Below the pieces are notes generated by a model that did no database searches, was not told the DNA's origin, and saw only the letters and a program-made list of their open reading frames with translations. 64,000 nt of DNA from Takakia lepidozioides. Lineage: Eukaryota > Streptophyta > Takakiopsida > Takakiales > Takakiaceae. The position numbers and the translations under genes are program-made. Where the stretch lies: NCBI GenBank assembly GCA_030704615.1, contig CM060731.1, positions 26,102,001-26,166,000 on the forward strand, in the 5' to 3' direction. Below are positions 33,901 to 43,945 of the stretch, piece after piece (the stretch's first letter is position 1; each line of letters starts with the position of its first letter).

Positions 33901-34149
33901 GGAAAAAAATTAAAACCCCTATTTTCGCCATAAGGCACACCCATACCCTCATTGAGGTAAACTTGAGCCAAAGAGGCCCCGAACGTGACCCCTCGGAGAG
34001 GGAAGTGATAACTATGGTTACCAAAAACGAGAACCCTAGGATCTATGTTACTACCCTGGAGGAAGAAACATGAACCGGAAGTCAACACATGAATACAGAG
34101 AGTAATGGCACCAGCGTGAGTTAGTGCACTACCTAGGGATTGGTAATGC
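30964..34149. other. gene-poor interval
   Basis: No gene is recognised in 3.2 kb. It contains tRNA-like SINE pieces (31630-31985), a GC-rich stretch (32035-32160), three CCTAGTCCCCAA repeats (about 32200-32245), and an inverted-repeat segment near 33690-33790 in which CAAATTCTAT and ATAGAATTTG form a 10 bp stem. Frames at 32329-32694 (minus) and 32407-32793 (plus) overlap each other and match nothing I know. Confidence 0.5.
31630..31985 (-). repeat. two tandem tRNA-like (SINE-type) copies
   Basis: A unit of about 165 bp occurs twice (about 31633-31790 and 31795-31975). Both carry TATTTCCAT-CATG, GACTATGC, GATGAGCAT and a T6-7GAAGT(A/T)GC tract. On the minus strand one copy has an A-box-like GCTCAGTGGTGTGATCG and a following GGTCGGACTTGAAC. 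The other has a B-box-like GGTCTCAGGTTCGGGTACC. Together these look like RNA polymerase III promoters of tRNA-derived SINEs. Neither folds into a full tRNA by eye. Confidence 0.45.
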
Positions 34150-35362
34150 TATTACACCTGCCTAAATTGAAGACATGAGGTTTTAGAAGAGCCCTTAAGA
34201 TGTTTCCAGTTTATCTCTCGATCGAACTCAGGTGACGCAGTGGAGTGTCGTGCGAATTCCTCTCCAGCTGGGTAGGGGCAGGTCTGGCCAGACACAGATG
34301 TTTGGATTTGCGCTGCTGCATATGAGGCCTCGATTACCCCAGGTGGTGCGGAATTTATCATGGGAAGCCCCTGCGATCTCTGGTTTCCGTTGGATCTGTG
34401 CACAATGCTTGGCCCAAGCCTTCTTGGATTATGTCCCAAAGTCACAGAAAACAGATGTGAGAAGAGCTGAAACTGTAGAAGTTTGTCCAGAGAAAGTTCT
34501 GGAGCATCTTGCTTTCCAGAGGTGCCAAAGTGTGCTGCCTCTAAGTGTTTCGAAAACAGGGCAATGAATAGTTTTCCTTTTTGTTGTTGCGACATAGTTT
34601 AGAAGCAGGATCGTGGGAGAGAGAGGAATGAGGTTCCACCAGGAGTAAAAGTTTTTGATAAGTGGCCAAATGATGGCTGCTGCTTGGCACGAGATGAGAC
34701 AATGTTCGAGGCTTTCCATGATTCCTGATGAGCAACAGGAGCAAAGGAGGGCGTCCTGAAATTGTAACCATTCGCCCACCTTGAGCACTTTGTTAGCAAC
34801 TTGATAGAGGAACGCTTGGATTTTGGCAGGCCTAGATTTTAGCCACACAGAGCCCCAGATTGCGGACCAGTTCTCAAAATCCCAGGTGCCCCCATCTTGA
34901 CTCCCACTTTGCTTTAAGTGAAATTGGCAGGGACAAAGCCTTGTAACCTTTTTTGGTGGTGTACAAAAAGAAGGGTTCTGGTTGTCTTCCAAACTCCCAA
35001 GACCATTCGGAAGGATCGAACTGGAACTCAGCAAGGGGCCTGCCAAGAATCCAGATAAATGTGGCAGAGGCAAGTCAGGCTGAGTGAGAAAGACCTGGGG
35101 AGGGTTGGGGATCCATTTCTTTCGGAGAAGTAGACCAGCAGCAAACTCTGAGAGGTTTGGGGGGTAGGATAACAGGTTCTTGCGAATGAAGATGGAGGGT
35201 TAGGGTGAGAGGGTCAATGTGGAAAGCGTAGGCGACATGGTTGCTTGAGGTGGAATGGTTAACGAACAGGATGGTAAGAAGGTTGTTGTGAATGGTAAGT
35301 GCCCAGTAGTTGTGTGATGGAAAAATAGGTCCAGTGTTCAGATGCCTAATCCATGTTTGGTC
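34150..35362 (-). pseudogene. 3' part of a LINE ORF2 (zf-RVT region), split by a DNA transposon
   Basis: The frame 35365-35075 (MDQTWIRHLNTGPIFPSHNY) is followed by 35073-34429 with the reverse-transcriptase-associated zinc domain (SAIWGSVWLKSRPAKIQAFL, then a Cys/His cluster LLCSCCSSGIMESLEHCLISC) and by 34595-34152. It is the continuation of the LINE at 46977-49440, separated by an 11.6 kb insertion. Frames are broken, so this is a relic. The 3' end is put near 34150 from loss of coding similarity. Confidence 0.8.
35354..35362. repeat. 9 bp target site duplication, left copy
   Basis: TGTTTGGTC here is repeated exactly at 46968-46976 on the other side of the 11.6 kb element. Removing one copy and the element rejoins the LINE sequence. 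A 9 bp duplication is the hallmark of Mutator-like (MULE) insertion. Confidence 0.8.
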
Positions 35363-35955
35363 CAACGACGTAATGGCGTGAGCGTTGCGCGTGAGCGCGC
35401 GAGCGTACGCTCACGCAGGAGTGACGTGGCGTGAGCGTCATGTCAGCATGCTGATGTGGCGGTAAATGATGACATGGCACTGTCCGTCATCTGCCACGTC
35501 AGCATTAACATGCGCCGCCTATAACCGTGGATGGTCCTATGACCGTGGAATTAATGCAGGGAATCTTGCCTAAATAGAATCAAGACGAGCGTTGAGGCCT
35601 ACAATTGCAGCATCCAACATTATGCAATTACAAATGCTTGTTTCACTTTTACAATTACGAGGACGACAAAATATCCTCACAAAGTGTGCGCCATAAAGGC
35701 TGCCACGGGAAGACCTTCCTCCCTCCTCAAATAACAATGAGAGTTAGGATCATCTTCAAAAGATGATTGTAGTGCATAGCGACAGCAAGACATGTAGACT
35801 TCGAACGGTGCAATGACAAATATGCACTACCTAAAAGTTGTCACTCAGAGCTCACTCCGTATAGTTGGAGGCCATATCATTGCACAGCCGACGAATTGAT
35901 GTGAATTACACATTTCAAATCATGGTCATCCACATACCACATTACATAGTTCATG

Positions 35956-38900
35956 CTACCCATGTGTTGTATCCTGCTGCAAAAGAGTATTGACCTCGTT
36001 GAAACTCATAGTGGCCTGATGAATGAAGTTGTCACGTTTGGGATCGCAAACCATCCTCCTCAAAAATATGAAATACAAATGTTTGCAGGGTATGAATTTA
36101 CCTCTCTTGCCCAAACTGGTTGATAACATATTCACAAAATCAGAACATGTGCAATTGGGAAAATTGGAAACCATGATGTCGTAGGTCCTGTCATGAACAA
36201 CAGATGTGGAAGTGATGATTGTGAATAATCGACCATATCCTGGATCGGGTATTTCCGTGGTGCTTCCAACACGAGCTTGGAGCATTCTTGCGGACTCCAC
36301 TTTGCCAAAGTGTTCAGCGGTTGGAGGGAAACGGCGAACGAGCTTTCCATCTCGTTTGGTTGGCCACAAGTCAGGATTTGCCGGGGGGACCCGGGAGGAC
36401 GCAGAAGTAGTAGCACATGCATGGAGTTGGGGTTGTCTCGCAAGGGAAAAACCTGCCTCCTCCAGCATTTCAATCTCCTGAAAGCTGAGATGTGTTCCCA
36501 CCTTCACGGGCCAAACGGTTGGAGGAGATGGCTTCATCACTACGGAAGGACGCACAGTTCCATGCACACATCTGGCACAATCATCTGCGCAGAACCAGAA
36601 CTTGTGGTTCTTGGCTTCTGGTTGACCGTATGGACGCATCAAGCCCGTGAAAGTCGGAGCAGGAGTTCGGGCACCACCTCTGGATATAGATGAAGTGCAC
36701 TTCTCGAAATTAGTTGCCCTGATCGCTGTACATTTCACACGAGACCCTACACTTGTGCGTTCTATGTGCCAAACGTGGTCGGGGCATGCGGACTCAAGCA
36801 CATCAAGGGGGTTGTTTCTCTCCTGCACCATTTCAGTGTCACTGTTTGATGCTGGAGCTTGCCGTCGTGTTGGAGGTTCCTCCACAATGGAGGTTCCGGA
36901 CATGGAGCTGTCATGCAGGGGAACACGAGGCTTCGAGAAGTTATCACGGTCTGCCCTGTGGGAATCTAAATCCGAACCAGGTGGAGTGTTCAATTTCCTC
37001 TTACAAGAGCGGAATCTCTCCTCCCCTTCAAGATGTGGAACTCTAGAAACAAGTGGCGTTCCCTGGGCATACATGCTCACCGCCCGTACTATCTTGATTG
37101 GATCCCCAGATCTGTTTGCAGCACGCAACATCAACTCCCATTTGTCCGGACCCTTGCCACCAACCCTACCTCGTAAGAAATCACGGTATCGGGTTTGTTG
37201 TTGCAAGGCACGTATCAAATCATCTGTTGTTGCCACATACAAATCCCGACCTCGTTTCCCAGACTGCTGCAACCATGCGTTGTGCACAGTTTCTCCCAAA
37301 TTGCAAGATGGCATGTCCGCCATTTCCTCAATGGACATGTTCTGCAAAGAGGATAACCACACTTCAGAACAGTGCACAGGAAACAACATAAAGAAAGCAA
37401 TGAGTCAAAAATATGGAAAGCAAATGTATGAATAAAGCATGAAATAGAAGCCTCGTACCATTGTCATGGCTGCTCCCCACTGTCTATACCGGAAGTGCCA
37501 AAACGCCAGCCAATCTTCCAATGCTCTCATACTCTCAAGTGATGCAGCTCCACATGAGCTTCTGGGATTCCGTATCCTCGGATTGCATGTCACAAACTGC
37601 AATTGTCATAGTTGGTACACTGGATCGTAGACATGACAAGCCATTGTCGTCCAATCCTTCACTCGTTTCATATGATCAAACATAAGAAAACAGTTCTGCA
37701 AGTCCCCAGTCTTCTGCATCCGCTTCACGAGGCTAACCCCACTGCCCTCCCCAACAGTCGACATTTTGAAAAGAAAAACTTTGATGGCACCTTGACCTGG
37801 GAATACATTGTCCTGGATGTAATCATACTTGCTCACTCGTTTCAATTCCAAAATATTGTCTATGTAGCCTCTGATCCCAGAGCCCATTCTCAATGCATTG
37901 ATCTGATGCCGAATGTTAGGTGAACTTAAAGTGGAGAAATGATCCATGACCAGGTCCAATGCTGCACCGTCAAGTTTAGTCCCCACAGAATCCCCTTCAC
38001 TCAAAATATGGCTTTCCAAGAAGGACTTGCTTGCGCCAAGAACAATTGCAGATGTTGTTGCGGATGGGTTTCTCCCGAACTCCTATTTAATCAACCTCGA
38101 TACTGTCTCAACACTCTCCCTGTAATCCCCTTCGAGACAGGATGGTTATGGAATCCGAAATGCACACAAGCTCTCGTCATTGTTTTCAAACGGTGGACAA
38201 CATAGTACATTCTTGCTCCGCAGAGCGCCAAGCAGGATGACACAAGTTTGCAGAATTTGCAAACGAAAGTGTTTGCCGGTGGAGGGGCAGTCCCAGGCTG
38301 AAATGGATTTCCGCCAGACCCTCCCATTCGCTTTGATTATGAACCCCAGACTGAAGAAAGTGTCTGCAATTCAAATTATCACACCTAAGGTATCCATTGC
38401 AAACTGTCCTCCTGAAAACAAGCTTGTCATCATTCTGAATATTGGATGTTTTTGTTCTGCACCACGGGTGCCCGTCGTGTTTCTTGTCCATTCCATGCAT
38501 CATGATTGTTACACCTCCAACTCGCGGAGGAGGAGGCAGCTCGAATAGGATATCGCCATCAAAAGTCTCCGGCAAGAACTTCACAGGCACCTGCTTCAAA
38601 GATTCCCAATCAATTCCCCGCAACTCACTTTTGAATCCAGCCATTCTTCCCATCGCCCGCAATTTTGGAATGACACTACAAATCTCTTCTTCATCAGCTT
38701 CTCCAACCACAGTAGGAAGGACTGGATTTGGAATTTCATTTATGTCATCATCGGAAGAATCCGAAAGCTCAACGATTGGAGTGGAGGACGTCTGTTCTTT
38801 TTTCACCACCACCTCCCTCTTGTCTTCAACGACCGAAGCAGCAGTCCCGGGCGTCACATATGACCCAAGGGACTTTCGCCGAGGCTCTCCAAGTACTCTG

Positions 38901-39145
38901 TATCGACCAGGACGCACTCTCCACTGGCTGATATGAGCCGTCTCATCACGGTTTTGGAAAGAGTATTTCAACAACTTCCCTTTAAGATCGTACACCTCTT
39001 TCTCTAAAAAGATGGAGCCATTCTGCAACTGAAAACGGGTAGCCAATACATGTTCCAGAACAATTGCAAATCCATTGTCAAGGATTTCCTGGGAGAATGG
39101 CACTGGTTTGTCGTCAGAGAAGAACTCCGCTTCAGAGGAAGCCAT
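35956..39145 (-). pseudogene. MULE-like transposase relic with SWIM zinc finger
   Basis: The first frame (39145-38186, 319 residues) carries an acidic linker (VELSDSSDDDINEIP) and a zinc-type segment (GHPWCRTKTSNIQ, GYLRCDNLNCRHF). After a frameshift near 38265 it continues CKFCKLVSSC...VHFGFHNHPVS. An in-frame stop follows (about 38080), then frame 38019-37606 with FDHMKRVKDWTTMACHVYDP, the first acidic part of the DDE fold. Near 37600 another frame gives MTIAVCDMQSEDTESQ and then jumps to WLAFWHFRYRQWG, so the centre of the catalytic core is missing. The last frame (37389-35956) has NLGETVHNAWLQQSGKRGRD and a C-terminal SWIM finger (CTC...CKH, residues ~435-460). It cannot mobilise the element as it stands. 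Confidence 0.75.
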
Positions 39146-40369
39146 CTTCCTTCCTCACGTACGTTTGTACCTTGCTATCGCAGATCTAGTGTAAATCGGT
39201 TTACTGATGTCTCCAGAACACAGTTGAAGAATGAGCAGAGAATATGGCGGAGGAAGCTCAGACAACGACTGTGCATATTATGTTATTCTTTCCAGATATG
39301 CAGCCGTCCATTTTAATTACTTTTCTTGTGGGCCCAGTGGTCAGAGTATCCCTAGGAGTAGTGTTGGCAGCTGTTAAACCGTTAACCAGAACCTCATCAA
39401 TAAACCCAAAAACAAAGCCGACTTCCTGGAAGCATGCCACAGGATCTGAGAATGGGATTGCAGATTAAGTAAATGTATCTTTATACTACTACCAATGATC
39501 ATGCGCACCTGGAAAGTTCCAAATGTGAAACGAATGTGGGGTTTGGCTAACAAGGATGACCGTGTATGATATTCCAAGATTTGTCATCAAACTCTCGTTC
39601 ATTTACATTTATTTGTGTAAGACTGTGCGCCAAGATTTCTGGGATTCGCTATTATTTTTAAATATTGAAACCGTTCTAATAAAGAACACGCCGTTTTTTT
39701 TGGGCGACACACGTCAAACATCCATAACTGAATACGAACAGCTGTACACCAATTGCTGGCATGTGCAATAATAAGGGAACGACTATGTGTAACGGTCACG
39801 CGAGAGGGAATCCGATGCTTCTAGAGACACGCAAGAACGCAGGCAATCCCGCAAGAAATCGGGAGTCACTGCGTTTTTCTACTTTTCGCGCTTGGAGGGA
39901 GAGTGGTAGTCAAGCTGGAGAGGGTTCATTCTACAATACGAAAGAGAAGAAAGTCTCTTTATTTTACTTCCCTTAGAGAGAGACGCAGAGCAAGAGAGCA
40001 AATGACGAGGCGTCGTTTGTTGGAGAACACAGGGCCAAGGCAGCAGGTGAACGCGGAGACTGATTCAGAAGAGCAGACGGAGACTGAGGCAGCGGCTGTG
40101 ACACAGTCGGCGATAAGAGTGCGCCAGCCTGTGGAGGCAGAGATGATTCGCAGGGACACTGAAGGAGGTGGAAGCACGCGGAACACCGAACCGGGAGAAG
40201 GTCCAGAAACCCTAGAGCAGACAGAAATTCCAGCAGATATGAGAGGGAAGAGGAAAGCTGCAGAAGGGGATCAAATTTCAAAACCTAAGAAGGCGCCAGT
40301 AAGTTTTATCTAACTTACATTTCATTGTTGAAGATATGTGTAGAGATTGAGTGGAATGTCCCAGACAGG

Positions 40370-40990
40370 GATTGTCGCTACTGACCATCACAAAGGTGAT
40401 TTGATTTCTACTCCTCTGCGAAGGGTTTACCACACAATGAGTGGGTGACTATCGGTACAGTCATTCACTGTTGTTCAGATCATACAGTCTGTCTGATTGC
40501 CTTTCGAGGAGTCCTTCCTCTTCCCTTCTTTAGCAGGACCTACTGAATTGCGAGCGTCGTTAACACCATTCGGTTCTCCTCATGAGATTTATGTACCTAT
40601 GTGTTTGAAGAGAGAGTGAGGGTCGGCATACCGTCAATCATCGTTGTTCAGACCATACAGTCTGTCTGATTGCCTTTCGAGTAGTCCTTCCTCTTCCCAT
40701 GCTGACGACGGTAATGACAGTAGAGTCAATCTGAATAATCTGCACTTACTGTCCGACCTAAACTATACTGAATGTCGTTGCCGCCAATCACTTGCACATA
40801 GATGTCATTACACAACACCGATCCGGCAGGTCGTTATCTTTTGTGATTGTCGTTAACGCCGTCCGCTATCACTCTCGCTTTTGTTTTGAATACGGCAGTA
40901 TCAGCTTTGCTTGTGTAGATAGTGCTGAATTGTTTCACACCATTCATAGTGAGTTTCTTTGAGACAGAGTGATGGTCGTTACCGCCATTC
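40370..40990. repeat. degenerate GTCGTTRMCGCCATTCAC repeats and a ~62 bp direct repeat
   Basis: In the first intron of the methyltransferase-like gene, variants of GTCGTTACCGCCATTCAC occur near 40374, 40556, 40773, 40846 and 40973. A segment with CATACAGTCTGTCTGATTGC followed by CTTTCGAG(G/T)AGTCC is present twice (about 40465-40527 and 40638-40699) with few differences. The motif is related to the palindromes at 43222-43942. Confidence 0.65.
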
Positions 40991-43215
40991 ACTATTTGCA
41001 AATTACTCAGTCAGAACTGAATGGCATCGTGCAGAAAACTGTGAGGTCGAAGCCTACAGGATCAGAGGGGAAAGGATCTGGAGATAGGGACGAGTCCGCA
41101 AAAAGCTCAGAGAATACAGATGAAGCAGATGAATCTGAAGTGCACTACCTTGACAAGGTGAAAGAACTCATGTCATTCCAGAAGGTAAACTCTCAGGAGG
41201 TTATAAGGGACATGGTCGTATCTGGAGGGCATATGGACATCCCATTGTGCCGGATGATATCAATGCCTGTTGTGCGTCCACCTCTTTCCCATGACATAAC
41301 AAAATTGGAGAGTGATTTTGTGCATGGATATAGACTTGGTGCACAAGTTTTTTATGTGTCACTGACGGATATAAATGGGAAAAGCACATTAGTGTCTCCA
41401 GAGATCAGTGATAACTGGGATGAGTGCTGGAAAGATGCCAATGAGGAGTTCGAGCTGGGCCTCATGATGGGAAAGAACACCCAGCAGCCTGTGCTGCCGT
41501 CGCACTCTCTCGGGTCTCTCCTTTCTCCCTTTTTATTGAGATGGTTTTTTTTCTTGTTTGTTATTGTGGTAATGTAGAGGAGGCATGCCTTGAGGATGGT
41601 CCGTACTTGGATCAGCTGTACATGACACATTTGCCACAAGCAGATCCTTGGGTGAGGGTAGCAGTGAACTTGGGCGTTGGGCCTTATATTCGATTGTAGT
41701 TTGCAAAGCCTTTGACAATGCTTGTTCCAGTATGTATCTCAATTTGACACTGTGCATATATGTTTGTTAAAGGGATATATGTTCATGTTCATATGAGGGA
41801 GAGAGAGTTGTCATGTCAAGATACTGTTAGTCGTAATATACATGTCTTTTCAAGACTGAGGAGCTCAATGACATCATACAGCCATGAACCACCGATTGCT
41901 GGCATGGATGGGATACATTCAGAGACAAAGACAAGCATGTTGCTGTGGAGGCAATGGTTTTGGATCCTAGAAACGACATCGCTAGGCTTCTTACAGCTAT
42001 GCACGACGTGAACAAGTAAGTCATCCAGGAGATTTCATTCCCTCTGTAGTGTCTTATTAATCCTCAAAAAACAGTGTTAAGGAATGCAATGTTTCCAATG
42101 TTTTTGCAGATCGACAGAAAATCGCATGTGATAACAAGCTTGGTTCACACACTATTCCGAATTCAGAGGATTGGTCTGATGAAGCTGGATGATTTTCGGA
42201 CAGTACTACCACCCAATATCATCAAGAAGTGCGAAACAGGAAGAGCTGCACGCACTTGGTATTCTTTGACACGACAGGCGTTTCTGGAGTACATGTATGC
42301 GGTAAGCCCGAGTCTGTACTCTGTTTACTTTTCGAATACATGTTTGTAGTCCCTTCGGAGCTAATCACTACTTGAATCAATGCAGCAAGAACTGGCAGAG
42401 GCAGCTGAGAAGGGAAAATCCGAATATTACCGCACTACACTAGAAGAACTAAGGACATCAAAGGGTGTGGAAGTTGCAATAAAGAAGGAGTTTGAAATGC
42501 GAAGAACCAAATTGATGTCCGCCTTCGGAAAGCAGCTTAGAATAGTACGTAGATCCTGGACTTGGTCCTAAGTTCCTTCAGCAGATCAAAACACACTATG
42601 ACAAGCATGTGCATCCGGAGATGCAGCAGGAGAAATTGCACCGGCTGGCCATATCGATGGTCAACCCACAAACAATAATAAGGTGGCTGGAGATATGGAA
42701 CTCAGATCAAACAGTAAAGGACTTGAATCAGTTCCCAAAGAGCACCATACAGCCTGGCACAAAGGTGGAAGGAATCAGTGATTTGGTGTTTGATAACTGG
42801 CTCCACAAGGCTACATTTTGGAGTCAGGTGTGTATTCAAACATGCTGTTTTCTTCTCGTCAAGTATGTGATGAGTATCTTATTTGCAATTTTGACAAATA
42901 TACTATTTGCAGCTCGAAAAGCGCGCCGTCATTGTGCTGGATCAGACTTTGAAGGACCTGAACATTTCGATTGTTTCCCCTCCCCAAATATCATTGGAGG
43001 CATACATAAGGAAGTGGAGAGGTCTCACCTGGAGATACTGTTTTTTTCGGGAGTTCTCCAAAGATGGTAACATTTTACGGTCCAACGACTTTGACAGTCA
43101 GGTTGGAGGAGAGTGGGCCATGATGCGAGTTGTGTACAGGTGCAATGTCATACTTGAAACTCTACTATTTTTTTTGGGAAAAAATGTGGCTTCATAAGGA
43201 TTGCAATCATAGATC

Positions 43216-43945
43216 CAGATTGAATGTCGTTGACGACATTCACTTCTTTGTTTGAGTCATTCTTAAGCGAGTATATGAATTCATCTGGTTAGGATCTAAG
43301 GGTGTAATTATAGTGTATCTGGATAGAATTGATAATGTCCTTGAATGGCGTTGACGACATTCAAATACGGAGTTGTTGAGAGGTCCTGAGAGTCATGTAA
43401 ATTTTTGTAATGTCCATAGAGGTTACAGTGAGGGTTCCTCACTTCATTTTGCTGAATGTCAATGCAGACATTCAGTTGTTCTGCATTGTTTTTGCCTCTT
43501 GCGAGGAATCTGGAGGCTTGATAAGCTCTGTTATGAGAAATCCAAAGTGAATGTCGTTGACGACATCCACTTCTGTGTTTGTATTATTCAACAGCGACAA
43601 TTTGAATTTACATGGATTGGGAGCTAAGTAATTGGTTTCTTTTTGGTATTTTTGTGAATGGCGTTGACGCCATTCACATACAGTGATGTTGTGAGGTCCT
43701 TAGTGATATGTTCGTTATGAATGTGCATTGAGTTTTCCTGGAGGGTTCCTTACTCGAGTTTATGATTTCCATCCTGTGATTTTGCTTCATTTGAGGAATA
43801 ATTAGGCTTCATTAGTGAATGTCGTTGACGACATTCACTTCTATGTCTGTGTCATTCCAAAACGATAGTTTGCATTCACCTGGATTAGGGTGTATTTACA
43901 GTATCATTGCATGGAATGTTTTGAATGGCGTTGACGACATTCACA
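43216..43945. repeat. array of seven palindromes in ~300 bp tandem units
   Basis: Seven 20 bp palindromes, mostly GAATGTCGTTGACGACATTC or GAATGGCGTTGACGACATTC, start at 43222, 43343, 43454, 43549, 43656, 43817 and 43923. Spacing is 95-161 bp. Several extend to 24 bp with flanking GT/AC. GTCGTTGACGAC and GGCGTTGACG(A/C)C types alternate, and the DNA around them repeats as three units of roughly 270-330 bp starting near 43216, 43545 and 43813. The array fills the intron between exons ending at 43138 and starting at 44085. Confidence 0.85.

Noticed and set aside
36647-37435. A 262-codon plus-strand open frame
   Set aside because: It is the antisense shadow of the SWIM-type transposase frame, which has recognisable motifs on the minus strand.
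43216-43945. CRISPR array
   Set aside because: The repeats are palindromes with variable 75-140 bp spacers that are themselves related, in a eukaryotic intron; no cas genes.
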